From Pseudomonas sp. ok272 (GTDB lineage Bacteria; Pseudomonadota; Gammaproteobacteria; Pseudomonadales; Pseudomonadaceae): 64,000 nt of DNA. The position numbers and the translations under genes were made by a program. The stretch is taken from assembly GCF_900109995.1 (NCBI RefSeq), contig NZ_FOCB01000006.1, positions 62,001 to 126,000 on the forward strand, in the 5' to 3' direction. Under the pieces are notes generated by a model. It searched no databases, was not told where the DNA came from, and was given only the letters and a program-made list of their open reading frames with translations. Positions 54,317 to 64,000 of the stretch are shown in pieces (the first letter of the stretch is position 1; each line of letters opens with the position of its first letter).

Positions 54317-55177
54317 ATGCCGCAGACAAAACACCATTTTCCCGACGTTCAGTCACTGGACCCCGCCCATTTGCCGACGCTGGCAGCACGTTCGCTCGAC
54401 GCCCACAAAGGCCAGTTTGGCCATGTGCTGCTGATCGGTGGTGATCGCGGCTGTGGCGGCGCCATTGTGCTCAGCGCGCACAGCGCCTTGCGCTGCGGGG
54501 CGGGGCTGGTCTCCATGGCGACCCGCAGCGAACATGTGCCCGCGGCGCTGGCGCGATTGCCGGAAGTCATGGTGCTTGGCACCTCCTCGGCCAACCAGTT
54601 GATGGGCGTGCTGGGGCAGGCGTCGGTGCTGGTGGTCGGGCCGGGGTTGGGGCAGGGCGCCTGGGGGCGCAGCCTGTTATCGGCGGCGGCCAATGCGCCG
54701 TTGCCGCAAGTCTGGGACGCCGATGCCTTGAACCTGCTGGCCCAGGGCAGCGTCAGCCTGCCCTCGGGCAGCGTGATCACCCCGCACCCGGGGGAAGCTG
54801 CGCGGTTGTTGGGGATCTCGACAGCTGAGGTTCAGGCCGATCGCCTTACCGTGGCGCGCGCATTGAGCACGCGATTTAATGCCGTGGTGGTGTTGAAGGG
54901 CGCCGGTAGCCTGGTTGCGGGCCCCGATGGGCAGGTCGTGCGCTGTGATCGCGGTCATCCGGCCATGGCGGGGGCCGGTTTTGGCGATGTCCTGGCCGGC
55001 GTGGTGGGCGCGTTGCTGGCCCAGGGCATGGCGGCATTCGATGCAGCGGCCCTGGCGGTCTGGCTGCATGCCGTGGCCGGGGAGCGTGAAGCAAAATTGG
55101 GCCGGGGGCTGGCGGCCAGTGATGTGATCCCCGCCATTCGTCAGTTGCTGGAGGAGCAAACACCGTGTCTGAAGTAA
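54317..55177 (+). CDS. nnrD: ADP-dependent NAD(P)H-hydrate dehydratase NnrD
   Basis: A 286-residue enzyme that repairs hydrated NAD(P)H. It is ribokinase-like, with HKGQFGHVLLIGGDRGCGGA at the start, PHPGEAARLL, VLKGAGSLVAG and the active segment AMAGAGFGDVLAGVVGALL. The usual GSGD is GFGD here. The N-terminal epimerase domain found in bifunctional YjeF proteins is missing. It overlaps tsaE by 13 bases. Confidence 0.92.
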   Translation: MPQTKHHFPDVQSLDPAHLPTLAARSLDAHKGQFGHVLLIGGDRGCGGAIVLSAHSALRCGAGLVSMATRSEHVPAALARLPEVMVLGTSSANQLMGVLGQASVLVVGPGLGQGAWGRSLLSAAANAPLPQVWDADALNLLAQGSVSLPSGSVITPHPGEAARLLGISTAEVQADRLTVARALSTRFNAVVVLKGAGSLVAGPDGQVVRCDRGHPAMAGAGFGDVLAGVVGALLAQGMAAFDAAALAVWLHAVAGEREAKLGRGLAASDVIPAIRQLLEEQTPCLK

Positions 55178-55635
55178 CCCTGTATCTGGCCGATGAAGAC
55201 GCCATGGTCGCGTTGGGCACCCGTATTGCCCAAGTCACCCAAGGGCACGGCATCGTCTTTCTCGACGGTGACCTGGGCGCGGGCAAGACCACCCTGTCGC
55301 GGGGCATTATTCGCGGGTTGGGGCATGTCGGCTCGGTCAAGAGTCCGACGTTCACCCTGGTCGAGCCCTACGAGATCGGTGAGATCCGCGCCTTCCACTT
55401 CGACCTCTACCGCCTGGTCGACCCGGAGGAGCTGGAGTTTCTCGGCATCCGTGATTACCTCGAAGACGACGCGCTGTGCCTGATCGAGTGGCCCCAGAAG
55501 GGGGCAGGCTTTTTGCCAAAGCCTGACCTGACCATTACCATTACCCCACAAGACAGCGGGCGTTCGCTGAAACTGCTGCCCCAAAGCTCGCGTGGCGAGT
55601 CCTGGTGCAACGCTTTGGCATTGGAATTCAAATAA
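55165..55635 (+). CDS. tsaE: tRNA threonylcarbamoyladenosine ATPase TsaE
   Basis: A 156-residue P-loop ATPase needed for t6A at position 37 of tRNAs reading ANN codons. Walker A is GDLGAGKTTLSRG; the switch SPTFTLVEPY and the HFDLYRL motif are typical. The start is GTG at 55165 inside the nnrD gene. It ends directly at the amidase gene start. Confidence 0.96.
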   Translation: MSEVTLYLADEDAMVALGTRIAQVTQGHGIVFLDGDLGAGKTTLSRGIIRGLGHVGSVKSPTFTLVEPYEIGEIRAFHFDLYRLVDPEELEFLGIRDYLEDDALCLIEWPQKGAGFLPKPDLTITITPQDSGRSLKLLPQSSRGESWCNALALEFK

Positions 55636-57081
55636 ATGATGGGGATTGGTATGCGCTTTCGCGCGGTGCTGGCTGTCGTAGGAATGATGCTTACGGCACT
55701 GGCCGTCGACGCGGTGGCCGCGACAACAAAGGTCAACAGCGTTCGCCTGTGGCGGGCGCCGGACAACACGCGACTGGTGTTTGACCTGTCGGGTACGGTC
55801 CAGCACAGTGTTTTCACCCTGACGTCCCCGGACCGTCTGGTCATCGATATCAATGGCGCCGTGCTGGGTGCGCCGCTGAACATCGCTACCGCCAATACCC
55901 CGATTACCGCCATGCGCTCGGCGCAACGTACGCCGACCGACCTGCGGGTGGTTATCGACCTGAAAAAAGCCGTGACCCCGAAAAGCTTCGTACTGCCGCC
56001 CAACGCGCAGTATGGCAACCGGCTGGTGGTCGACCTGTTCGACAACGCGGCCGATGCCGCGCCAGTGCCAACCCCGACGTCAACCCCGGCACCCACGGTG
56101 GCCACGGTGCCCGCCGTGCCGGTCACACCGGTGGCACCGGCGATCAAGCTGCCTCCGGCACCGGCCGGCAAACGCGACATTGTTGTGGTCATCGATGCCG
56201 GTCACGGCGGCGAAGACCCAGGCGCTTCCGGCTCCCGTGGTCAGCGCGAGAAAGACGTGGTGCTGGCTATCGCCCGTGAACTGCAGCGCCAGGTCAACGG
56301 GATGAAAGGCTTCCGCGCCGAACTGACCCGTACCGGCGACTATTTCATCCCGTTGCGCGGCCGTACCGAGATCGCCCGCAAGAAGGGCGCCGACCTGTTC
56401 GTCTCGATCCACGCCGATGCCGCGCCGTCGAAAGCGGCGTTCGGCGCTTCGGTGTTCGCCCTGTCCGACCGTGGCGCCACGTCCGAAACCGCGCGCTGGC
56501 TGGCGGACAGTGAAAACCGTTCCGACCTGATCGGCGGTGCGGGCAACGTCAGCCTCGACGACAAGGACCGGATGCTCGCCGGTGTGTTGCTCGACCTGTC
56601 AATGACCGCGTCGCTGACCTCCAGCCTGAATGTCGGACAGAAGGTCTTGAGCAACATTGGCCGGGTCACGCCGCTGCACAAGCAGCGTGTCGAGCAGGCC
56701 GGGTTCATGGTGCTGAAGTCGCCGGATATCCCGTCGATCCTCGTGGAAACCGGGTTCATCTCCAACGCCAACGAAGCCTCGAAACTGGCGGCGGCCAGCC
56801 ACCAGCAGGCGCTGGCGCGGTCCATCAGCAGCGGCGTGCGGCAGTTCTTCCAGCAAAACCCGCCGCCGGGCACCTACATTGCCTGGCTGCGTGACTCCGG
56901 CAAGATCGCCCAGGGCCCGAGGGACCACACCGTGCGCCCTGGCGAAACCCTGGCGATGATCGCGGTACGTTACCAAGTGTCGGCCTCGACGCTGCGCAGT
57001 ACCAACAGCCTGCAGACCGATGAGCTGAAGATCGGCCAGCACTTGAATATCCCCGGCACTGAGCTGGCGGCCAAGGAATGA
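55636..57081 (+). CDS. amiB: N-acetylmuramoyl-L-alanine amidase AmiB
   Basis: A 481-residue periplasmic cell-wall amidase that separates daughter cells. Domains are a signal peptide (cleavage near VDAVAA), an AMIN domain (about 35-135), a Pro/Thr/Ala-rich linker, the zinc Amidase_3 domain ([44 protein letters not shown]) and a C-terminal LysM domain ([20 protein letters not shown]). ATGs at 55636, 55639 and 55651 are possible starts; 55651 has GGGG upstream. It overlaps mutL by 4 bases. Confidence 0.95.
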   Translation: MMGIGMRFRAVLAVVGMMLTALAVDAVAATTKVNSVRLWRAPDNTRLVFDLSGTVQHSVFTLTSPDRLVIDINGAVLGAPLNIATANTPITAMRSAQRTPTDLRVVIDLKKAVTPKSFVLPPNAQYGNRLVVDLFDNAADAAPVPTPTSTPAPTVATVPAVPVTPVAPAIKLPPAPAGKRDIVVVIDAGHGGEDPGASGSRGQREKDVVLAIARELQRQVNGMKGFRAELTRTGDYFIPLRGRTEIARKKGADLFVSIHADAAPSKAAFGASVFALSDRGATSETARWLADSENRSDLIGGAGNVSLDDKDRMLAGVLLDLSMTASLTSSLNVGQKVLSNIGRVTPLHKQRVEQAGFMVLKSPDIPSILVETGFISNANEASKLAAASHQQALARSISSGVRQFFQQNPPPGTYIAWLRDSGKIAQGPRDHTVRPGETLAMIAVRYQVSASTLRSTNSLQTDELKIGQHLNIPGTELAAKE

Positions 57082-58985
57082 ACGAGATGATCAGCAACAC
57101 GGGTCGTATCGAGCTGCTCAGCCCGCGATTGGCGAACCAGATTGCCGCCGGCGAGGTGGTCGAGCGTCCGGCCTCGGTGATCAAGGAGTTGCTGGAAAAC
57201 AGCCTCGACTCCGGCGCCAAGCGCATCGACGTGGATGTCGAACAGGGCGGCGTCAAGCTGCTGCGGGTGCGCGACGATGGTCGCGGCATCCCGGCCGATG
57301 ACCTGCCGTTGGCCCTGGCCCGTCACGCCACCAGCAAGATCCGCAACCTGGAAGACCTCGAACAGGTGATGAGCCTGGGCTTTCGTGGTGAGGCCCTGGC
57401 GTCTATCAGTTCGGTGGCGCGCCTGACCTTGACCTCACGCACGCGCGATGCCGACCAGGCCTGGCAGGTTGAGACCGAAGGCCGCGACATGGCGCCTCGG
57501 GTACAGCCAGCGGCGCATCCGGTGGGCACGTCGGTGGAAGTGCGCGACCTGTTCTTCAACACCCCGGCGCGGCGCAAGTTTCTCAAGACCGAGAAGACCG
57601 AGTTCGATCACCTGCAAGAAGTGATCAAGCGCCTGGCCCTGGCGCGCTTTGATGTGGCCTTTCACCTGCGCCACAACGGCAAGACCATCCTCAGCCTGCA
57701 CGAGGCCCACGATGATGCGGCCCGTGCCCGGCGCGTGGCGGCGATCTGCGGCGCGGGCTTTCTTGAGCAGGCGCTGCCGATAGAAATCGAGCGCAATGGC
57801 CTGCATTTGTGGGGCTGGGTCGGGTTGCCGACGTTCAATCGCAGCCAGGCAGACATGCAGTACTTCTTCGTCAACGGCCGCGCTGTGCGCGACAAACTGG
57901 TGGCTCACGCCGTGCGCCAGGCCTATCGCGATGTGCTGTTCAACGGTCGCCATCCGACCTTTGCGCTGTTTTTCGAAGTCGACCCGGCGGCGGTCGACGT
58001 CAACGTGCACCCGACCAAGCACGAAGTGCGCTTTCGCGACGGACGCATGGTGCACGACTTCCTCTACGGTACGTTGCACCGTGCCCTGGGCGATGTGCGT
58101 CCCGAAGACCAACTGGCCGCGCCAGCCGCGGTGACGGGGATGGTTCGCCCAACCGGCGCCGAGGCGGGGGAGTTTGGCCCGCAAGGGGAAATGCGCCTGG
58201 CGGCCAATGCGCTGCTGGAGCGGTCGCCGGCACAGCCGAGCTTCAACGCCCCGGGTTCGGGCGCGGGTGCCGGTTATCAGTACGTCCCGCGTTCGTCATC
58301 ATCGGGTGTGCCGGTGGCTGAAGCGCAGGCGGCCTATCGCGAGTTTTTCGCACCGCTGCCCGAGGCCAATGCGGCGGCACTGCCAGACGGTCAGGGCGAT
58401 ATCCCGCCGCTGGGCTACGCCCTGGCACAACTCAAGGGCATCTACATCCTGTCGGAGAACGCCCAGGGCCTGGTGCTGGTGGACATGCACGCGGCCCATG
58501 AGCGGATCATGTACGAGCGCCTGAAAGTGGCGATGGCCAGCGAAGGCTTGAGCGGCCAGCCGCTGCTGGTGCCTGAATCGCTGGCGGTCAGCCAGCGCGA
58601 GGCCGATTGCGCCGAAGAACACGTCAGTTGGTTCCAGCGCCTGGGCTTCGAGCTGCAGCGCCTGGGCCCGGAAACCCTGGCTATCCGGCAGATTCCGGCG
58701 CTGCTCAAGCAAGCCGAAGCCAACCGGCTGGTGCAGGATGTCCTGGCGGACCTGATGGAGTACGGCACCAGCGACCGGATCCAGGCCCATTTGAACGAGC
58801 TGCTCGGCACCATGGCCTGCCACGGCGCGATCCGCGCCAACCGGCGCCTGGCCCTGCCGGAAATGAACGGCCTGCTGCGTGACATGGAAAACACCGAGCG
58901 CAGCGGTCAATGCAACCATGGCCGACCGACCTGGACCCAACTGGGGCTGGACGATCTGGACAAACTGTTCCTGCGCGGTCGTTGA
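57078..58985 (+). CDS. mutL: DNA mismatch repair protein MutL
   Basis: A 635-residue mismatch repair ATPase. The GHKL domain shows [32 protein letters not shown] and [10 protein letters not shown] with [13 protein letters not shown]. The C-terminal dimer domain has [15 protein letters not shown] and the endonuclease motif [14 protein letters not shown] region with [12 protein letters not shown]. Its start overlaps the amiB stop; its stop shares one base with the miaA start. Confidence 0.97.
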   Translation: MNEMISNTGRIELLSPRLANQIAAGEVVERPASVIKELLENSLDSGAKRIDVDVEQGGVKLLRVRDDGRGIPADDLPLALARHATSKIRNLEDLEQVMSLGFRGEALASISSVARLTLTSRTRDADQAWQVETEGRDMAPRVQPAAHPVGTSVEVRDLFFNTPARRKFLKTEKTEFDHLQEVIKRLALARFDVAFHLRHNGKTILSLHEAHDDAARARRVAAICGAGFLEQALPIEIERNGLHLWGWVGLPTFNRSQADMQYFFVNGRAVRDKLVAHAVRQAYRDVLFNGRHPTFALFFEVDPAAVDVNVHPTKHEVRFRDGRMVHDFLYGTLHRALGDVRPEDQLAAPAAVTGMVRPTGAEAGEFGPQGEMRLAANALLERSPAQPSFNAPGSGAGAGYQYVPRSSSSGVPVAEAQAAYREFFAPLPEANAAALPDGQGDIPPLGYALAQLKGIYILSENAQGLVLVDMHAAHERIMYERLKVAMASEGLSGQPLLVPESLAVSQREADCAEEHVSWFQRLGFELQRLGPETLAIRQIPALLKQAEANRLVQDVLADLMEYGTSDRIQAHLNELLGTMACHGAIRANRRLALPEMNGLLRDMENTERSGQCNHGRPTWTQLGLDDLDKLFLRGR

Positions 58986-59956
58986 TGAGCTCTCTTCCTC
59001 CAGCGATTTTCCTGATGGGCCCGACCGCTGCGGGCAAGACCGACCTGGCCATCGAATTGACCAAGGTGCTGCCCTGCGAGCTGATCAGTGTCGATTCGGC
59101 GCTGGTCTATCGCGGCATGGACATCGGCACCGCCAAGCCCTCGAAAGCGTTGCTGGCCGAGTTTCCCCATCGCCTGATCGATATTCTCGACCCTGCCGAG
59201 GCGTATTCGGCAGCGGACTTCCGTCGCGATGCCCTTCAAGCCATGGCCGAGATCACCGCGCGGGGGAAGATCCCGCTGCTGGTGGGCGGCACCATGCTCT
59301 ATTACAAGGCTCTGGTGGATGGCCTGGCGGACATGCCGGCTGCCGACCCGCTGGTGCGCGCCGAAATCGAAGACGAGGCCGCGCGCCTTGGCTGGCAGGC
59401 CTTGCACGACCAATTGGCGGTCATCGACCCCGTGTCGGCGGCGCGAATCCACCCCAACGACCCGCAGCGCCTGAGCCGGGCGCTGGAAGTCTATCGGGTC
59501 AGCGGCCAGAGCATGACCGAGCTTCGCGCACGACAATCTGCGCAAAGTACCGAAGCAGGCGCTTCGGGTCGGCCACAATTGCCCTATACTGTCGCAAACT
59601 TGGCGATTGCCCCGGCAAATCGTCAGGTACTGCATGACCGCATTAAACAAAGATTCACACAAATGTTGGAACAGGGATTCATTGACGAGGTCGTAGCCCT
59701 GCGTAAGAGAAGTGACCTGCACTCAGGGTTGCCGTCTATACGCGCTGTAGGCTACCGACAAGTCTGGGATTACCTGGATGGCAAGCTGACGTCAGTCGAG
59801 ATGCAGGAGCGTGGGATCATTGCCACGCGCCAATTGGCGAAGCGACAGTTCACCTGGCTGCGCAGTTGGGCTGATTTACATTGGCTCGACAGCCTCGATT
59901 GCGACAATCTGCCACGCGCCTTGAAATACTTGGGATCGGTCTCCATATTGAGCTGA
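58985..59956 (+). CDS. miaA: tRNA dimethylallyltransferase MiaA
   Basis: A 323-residue enzyme that adds a dimethylallyl group to A37 of tRNAs reading UNN codons. The P-loop is [32 protein letters not shown] and the [14 protein letters not shown] region are conserved. It is the last gene before hfq and, in E. coli, its 3' part includes hfq promoters. Confidence 0.97.
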   Translation: MSSLPPAIFLMGPTAAGKTDLAIELTKVLPCELISVDSALVYRGMDIGTAKPSKALLAEFPHRLIDILDPAEAYSAADFRRDALQAMAEITARGKIPLLVGGTMLYYKALVDGLADMPAADPLVRAEIEDEAARLGWQALHDQLAVIDPVSAARIHPNDPQRLSRALEVYRVSGQSMTELRARQSAQSTEAGASGRPQLPYTVANLAIAPANRQVLHDRIKQRFTQMLEQGFIDEVVALRKRSDLHSGLPSIRAVGYRQVWDYLDGKLTSVEMQERGIIATRQLAKRQFTWLRSWADLHWLDSLDCDNLPRALKYLGSVSILS

Positions 59957-60052
59957 GTCCCTGCAATTGCCGTCTATCCTTGGGGGTGTGACGGCTGAAA
60001 GCTTTCTGAATTACCTATTTTTTATTATTGAATCCTTAAAGGAGTGCGGCAC

Positions 60053-60313
60053 ATGTCAAAAGGGCATTCGCTACAAGACCCTTACTTGAATACTTTACGT
60101 AAAGAGAAAGTTGGGGTTTCCATCTACTTGGTCAACGGGATCAAACTGCAGGGCACGATCGAGTCCTTTGACCAGTTCGTTATCCTGCTGAAAAACACCG
60201 TCAGCCAGATGGTTTACAAGCACGCTATCTCGACAGTGGTACCGGTTCGTCCAATTCGTCTGCCTAGCGCAACCGAATCGGAAGCGGGTGACGCTGAGCC
60301 AGGTAACGCCTGA
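60053..60313 (+). CDS. hfq: RNA chaperone Hfq
   Basis: An 86-residue Sm-like hexameric RNA chaperone. The proximal face residues are in [14 protein letters not shown]; the Sm2 motif is YKHAIST. The tail after residue 70 is short, typical of Pseudomonas. It acts in sRNA pairing and, in pseudomonads, catabolite control with Crc. AAAGGAG precedes the ATG by 8 bases. Confidence 0.98.
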   Translation: MSKGHSLQDPYLNTLRKEKVGVSIYLVNGIKLQGTIESFDQFVILLKNTVSQMVYKHAISTVVPVRPIRLPSATESEAGDAEPGNA

Positions 60314-60325
60314 TAGGAGTCTCCT

Positions 60326-61627
60326 TTGTTCTTTGAGCGCCACGGTGGTGGGGAACGAGCCATTCTCGTTCACTTGGATGGTCAGGACCCTGAGGCGCGC
60401 GAAGATCCGCAGGAGTTTCAGGAGTTGGCAATGTCGGCCGGCGCCGAGACCGTCGCGTTTATTAACGTGCCGCGTCATCGGCCAACCGCCAAATACCTGA
60501 TTGGCAGCGGCAAGGTCGAAGAGTTACGCGACCAAGTCAAAGCCGAGCAGGCTGATCTGGTGATTTTCAATCACATCCTCACGCCCAGTCAGGAACGCAA
60601 TCTCGAGCGTGCGTTCGAGTGCCGCGTGATTGACCGTACCGGCCTGATCCTCGATATCTTTGCCCAACGCGCCCGCACCCATGAAGGCAAGCTCCAGGTC
60701 GAACTGGCCCAGCTTGAGCACATGAGTACGCGGCTGGTACGCGGCTGGACTCACCTTGAGCGCCAGAAAGGCGGTATTGGCCTGCGCGGTCCGGGTGAAA
60801 CCCAGTTGGAAACCGACCGGCGTCTCCTGCGGGTTCGCCTGCGGCAGATCAAGGGGCGACTGGAGAAAGTCCGCAGCCAGCGCGAGCAGTCTCGTCGCGG
60901 ACGCAAGCGGGCCGATATCCCGACGGTTTCCCTGGTGGGCTATACCAACGCCGGCAAATCGACACTGTTCAACGCGGTGACCGAGTCTGACGTGTATGCC
61001 GCTGACCAGTTGTTCGCCACCCTCGACCCGACCTTGCGCCGGCTCGAACTCGATGACCTGGGCCCCATCGTCCTGGCCGATACCGTAGGCTTCATTCGTC
61101 ACTTGCCGCACAAGCTGGTCGAGGCATTTCGGGCTACGCTCGAAGAGTCGAGCAACTCCGACCTGCTGCTGCATGTGATTGACGCCCATGAGCCGGAGCG
61201 CATGGCCCAGATCGAACAGGTCATGGTGGTGCTCGGTGAGATTGGCGCGCAAGACTTGCCGATCCTGGAGGTATACAACAAACTCGATTTGCTTGAGGGT
61301 GTTGAGCCGCAGATCCAGCGCGATGCCGATGGCAAGCCGCAGCGGGTCTGGTTGTCGGCCCGTGATGGCCAGGGGCTGGACCTGCTCAAGCAGGCAATCG
61401 CGGAATTGCTCGGTGACGATTTGTTTGTCGGCACCTTGCGCTTGCCACAGCGTTTTGCTCGACTGCGGGCTCAGTTCTTCGAGTTGGGCGCCGTACAGAA
61501 AGAAGAACACGACGAAGAAGGCACCAGTCTGCTTGCCGTTCGTTTGCCACGGGTCGAACTCAATCGGCTGGTGAGTCGCGAAGGAATGCAACCGCTGGAA
61601 TTCATCGAGCAACACACTTTGCAATAA
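60326..61627 (+). CDS. hflX: Ribosome-associated GTPase HflX
   Basis: A 433-residue GTPase that splits stalled ribosomes under stress. The HflX N-terminal domain with GSGKVEEL and the middle helix (QLETDRRLLRVRLRQIKGRL) precede the G domain: GYTNAGKSTLFN, DTVGFIRHLP, NKLD. The start is TTG at 60326, five bases after TAGGAG. It is 12 bases after hfq. Confidence 0.96.
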   Translation: MFFERHGGGERAILVHLDGQDPEAREDPQEFQELAMSAGAETVAFINVPRHRPTAKYLIGSGKVEELRDQVKAEQADLVIFNHILTPSQERNLERAFECRVIDRTGLILDIFAQRARTHEGKLQVELAQLEHMSTRLVRGWTHLERQKGGIGLRGPGETQLETDRRLLRVRLRQIKGRLEKVRSQREQSRRGRKRADIPTVSLVGYTNAGKSTLFNAVTESDVYAADQLFATLDPTLRRLELDDLGPIVLADTVGFIRHLPHKLVEAFRATLEESSNSDLLLHVIDAHEPERMAQIEQVMVVLGEIGAQDLPILEVYNKLDLLEGVEPQIQRDADGKPQRVWLSARDGQGLDLLKQAIAELLGDDLFVGTLRLPQRFARLRAQFFELGAVQKEEHDEEGTSLLAVRLPRVELNRLVSREGMQPLEFIEQHTLQ

Positions 61628-61723
61628 AAGCCTGAAAAAGCGGTTGTGCCGCTATGACAGGCATTCTGTAGCATTGGTCGGCGCGCCGTGGGTGCGTCTT
61701 TGCTTTATCAGATGGAGAGCGCT

Positions 61724-62890
61724 ATGGCTTGGAATGAGCCGGGTGGCAACTCGAATAATCAGGATCCTTGGGGTGGTAAACGCCGCAATAATGGCGACCG
61801 CAAGGGGCCACCGGATCTCGACGAGGCCTTCCGAAAGCTGCAGGAAAGCCTGAATGGGTTGTTCGGTGGTGGTAAGAAACGTGGTGACGATGGCGGTAGT
61901 TCGAGCAAGGGCGGCGGTTATGGCCTGCTCGGCATCGGCCTCGTCGTGCTGGCGGCCGTTTGGCTGTACAGCGCGGTCTATGTGGTCGACGAGCAGGAGC
62001 AAGCCGTGGTGCTGCGCTTCGGCAAGTACTACGAAACCGTTGGCCCGGGTCTGAACATCTACTTCCCGCCGATCGACAAGAAGTACATGGAAAACGTCAC
62101 GCGTGAGCGTGCGTACACCAAGCAGGGCCAGATGCTGACTGAAGACGAGAACATCGTCGAAGTGCCGCTGACCGTGCAGTACAAGATCAGCAACCTGCAG
62201 GACTTCGTACTGAACGTCGACCAGCCGGAAGTCAGCCTGCAACAAGCGACCGACAGTGCCCTGCGCCATGTGGTGGGTTCTACCGCCATGGACCAGGTGC
62301 TGACCGAAGGCCGTGAATTGATGGCCAGCGAAATCAAGGAACGCCTGCAACGCTTCCTCGACACCTATCGCACCGGTATCACCGTTACCCAGGTCAACGT
62401 ACAGAACGCAGCCGCACCGCGTGAAGTCCAGGAAGCCTTCGATGACGTGATCCGTGCCCGTGAAGACGAGCAGCGCTCGCGCAACCAGGCTGAAACCTAC
62501 GCCAACGGCGTCGTGCCGGAAGCGCGTGGTCAGGCCCAGCGCATCATTGAAGACGCCAACGGCTACCGTGACGAAACCGTCTCGCGTGCCAAGGGTGAGG
62601 CAGACCGCTTCACCAAGCTGGTGGCCGAGTACCGCAAGGCACCTGAAGTTACCCGTCAGCGCCTGTACCTGGACACCATGCAGGAAGTCTTCAGCAACAC
62701 CAGCAAGGTTCTCGTGACCGGCAACAAGAACGGCCAGAGCAATCTGCTGTACTTGCCGCTGGACAAGATGATCCAGAACAGTTCGGGCAGCAATGCGCCG
62801 GTCACCAGCTCGGCTGCATCCGGTAACAACACGGACACTGCGCCGCACGTCACTGATCAGCCGCAAACGCGCACAAGGGAGACCCGCTGA
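61724..62890 (+). CDS. hflK: FtsH protease modulator HflK
   Basis: A 388-residue membrane protein with an N-terminal Gly/Asn-rich tail (MAWNEPGGNSNNQDPWGG), one helix (GLLGIGLVVLAAVWLYSAVY) and a periplasmic SPFH/band 7 domain. With HflC it forms the ring around FtsH and limits its activity. GGAG precedes the ATG at 61724. The stop overlaps the hflC start by one base. Confidence 0.97.
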   Translation: MAWNEPGGNSNNQDPWGGKRRNNGDRKGPPDLDEAFRKLQESLNGLFGGGKKRGDDGGSSSKGGGYGLLGIGLVVLAAVWLYSAVYVVDEQEQAVVLRFGKYYETVGPGLNIYFPPIDKKYMENVTRERAYTKQGQMLTEDENIVEVPLTVQYKISNLQDFVLNVDQPEVSLQQATDSALRHVVGSTAMDQVLTEGRELMASEIKERLQRFLDTYRTGITVTQVNVQNAAAPREVQEAFDDVIRAREDEQRSRNQAETYANGVVPEARGQAQRIIEDANGYRDETVSRAKGEADRFTKLVAEYRKAPEVTRQRLYLDTMQEVFSNTSKVLVTGNKNGQSNLLYLPLDKMIQNSSGSNAPVTSSAASGNNTDTAPHVTDQPQTRTRETR

Positions 62891-63759
62891 TGAGCAATAA
62901 ATCGCTGATCGCCCTGATTGTTGGCGTCGTTGTCGTACTGGTTGGCTGGAACTGCTTCTACATCGTGGCTCAGACCGAGCGTGCGGTGTTGCTGCAATTC
63001 GGTCGTGTGGTTCAGGCAGATGTTCAGCCAGGCCTGCATGTGAAAGTGCCTTACGTTAACCAGGTGCGTAAGTTCGACGCACGCCTGATGACGTTGGATG
63101 CACCGACACAGCGCTTCCTGACGCTGGAAAAGAAAGCCGTGATGGTCGATGCCTTCGCCAAGTGGCGCGTGAAAGATGCCGAGCGCTTCTACACCGCAAC
63201 CTCCGGCCTCAAGCAGATTGCTGACGAGCGTCTTGCACGTCGTCTGGAATCGGGCCTGCGTGACCAGTTTGGTAAGCGCACCCTGCACGAGGTGGTTTCC
63301 GGTGAGCGTGATGCGTTGATGGCGGATATCACCGCGTCGCTGAACGCGATGGCAGAAAAAGAGCTGGGCATCGAAGTGGTCGATGTCCGGGTCAAGGCCA
63401 TCGACTTGCCGAAGGAAGTGAACCGCAGCGTGTTCGAGCGGATGAGCACCGAGCGTGAGCGTGAGGCTCGTGAGCACCGCGCCAAGGGTAACGAGCTGGC
63501 AGAAGGCATTCGTGCCGATGCCGATCGTCAGCGCCGCGTGCTGTTGGCTGAAGCCTATCGTGAATCTGAAGAGGTTCGCGGTGATGGTGATGCCCAGGCC
63601 GCAGCGATCTATGCCAAGGCCTACGGTCAAGACCAGGAGTTCTACGGGTTCTACCGTAGCCTGCGTGCCTACCGTGAAAGCTTCGCGAACAAATCCGACG
63701 TATTGGTCCTAGACCCAAGCAGCGACTTCTTCCGTTACCTGGAAAAGTCCAAGCCTTGA
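62890..63759 (+). CDS. hflC: FtsH protease modulator HflC
   Basis: A 289-residue partner of HflK. One N-terminal helix (SLIALIVGVVVVLVGWNCFY) is followed by an SPFH domain and a helical stretch (ERMSTEREREAREHRAKG; GDGDAQAAAIYAKAYGQD). It is complete, and the hfq-hflX-hflK-hflC order is that of E. coli. Confidence 0.97.
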   Translation: MSNKSLIALIVGVVVVLVGWNCFYIVAQTERAVLLQFGRVVQADVQPGLHVKVPYVNQVRKFDARLMTLDAPTQRFLTLEKKAVMVDAFAKWRVKDAERFYTATSGLKQIADERLARRLESGLRDQFGKRTLHEVVSGERDALMADITASLNAMAEKELGIEVVDVRVKAIDLPKEVNRSVFERMSTEREREAREHRAKGNELAEGIRADADRQRRVLLAEAYRESEEVRGDGDAQAAAIYAKAYGQDQEFYGFYRSLRAYRESFANKSDVLVLDPSSDFFRYLEKSKP

Positions 63760-64000
63760 TCCAACACTGATCCCTGGGACCCCCGCCTGGCAGCTAAAAC
63801 CTCTGGCGGGGTGATCCTTTGGGAAAACGTGTGTATGATGCGGCAGCCGGGAAATTCCCGGCTTTTTTGCGTCTGCACGTTTGATTGCGCGGGCTGATGC
63901 AAGATATCGGGTTGAACGACTCGACAGGTTTTTCGAGGGAAATGTTTGGCGAGGCCGGAATCAGGCCAATCGCCGCGTCGCTCTTGGGCGCGACTTATGC
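63760..64000. other. Intergenic end of the window
   Basis: No complete gene is present in these 241 bases. A hairpin CCCCGCC...GGCGGGG (63781-63811) and the terminator at 63845 lie in it. An ATG at 63942 opens a frame to the window edge (MFGEAGIRPIAASL...), but its spacing to GAGGG is too short and I do not recognise it. Confidence 0.6.
63845..63868 (+). terminator. Terminator downstream of hflC
   Basis: AGCCGGGA and TCCCGGCT form a perfect 8-bp stem with a 3-base loop and a run of six T residues. It stands 85 bases after hflC and would end the hfq-hfl operon. Confidence 0.85.

Noticed and set aside
63942..64000. Start of a new gene at the window edge
   Set aside because: Only 19 codons are visible, Shine-Dalgarno spacing is wrong and the peptide is not recognised.

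Overview
The window is chromosomal DNA of a Pseudomonas species, most likely of the P. fluorescens group. Three things point there: high G+C codon usage, REP/REPIN palindromes of the GTGGGAGCGGGCTTGCTCGCGAA type in many intergenic gaps, and a gene order that, from memory, follows P. aeruginosa PA4997 down to PA4941 (msbA-hldE ... hfq-hflX-hflK-hflC). No tRNA, rRNA, CRISPR array, phage or complete insertion sequence was seen.

Layout. 1-9 kb: LPS genes (end of msbA, hldE, waaA) interleaved with a putative Nudix-like protein, an aldo/keto reductase, an FAD oxidoreductase and a divergent SMR efflux/LysR pair. 9-14 kb: tolC, then a TPP riboswitch controlling thiC, followed by the thiamine-precursor transporter gene cytX. 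14-25 kb: nudF-DUF1249, cpdA, a DUF6124 gene, yqiA, and parE and parC separated by two genes for exported proteins. 25-30.4 kb: an AhpA/YtjB-type membrane protein, serB, psd and rhdA.

30.4-45.4 kb is the main accessory region: a 13-gene, one-direction (minus strand) exopolysaccharide locus between rhdA and the HDOD gene, which are close neighbours in P. aeruginosa. It encodes a Wzx flippase, a sugar-nucleotide dehydratase, a WcaJ-type initiating transferase, three glycosyltransferases, an SDR-like protein, a Wzy/ligase, an acyltransferase, a degenerate BY-kinase-like ATPase, a Wza-like export lipoprotein, an exported clan GH-A glycosidase and a Wzc-like chain-length protein. Most junctions overlap by 4-14 bases, so it is probably one transcript. 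A MITE-like inverted-repeat element lies just upstream of its first gene.

45.5-64 kb returns to the conserved backbone: the HDOD protein, motAB behind a sigma-28 promoter, rsgA, orn, queG, and the run nnrD-tsaE-amiB-mutL-miaA-hfq-hflX-hflK-hflC (cell-wall hydrolysis, mismatch repair, tRNA modification, RNA chaperone and membrane proteolysis control). Two extra genes, a fatty-acid hydroxylase and a TRIC-type channel, interrupt this backbone.

Functions are inferred from recognisable motifs and family knowledge only; no database search was run.
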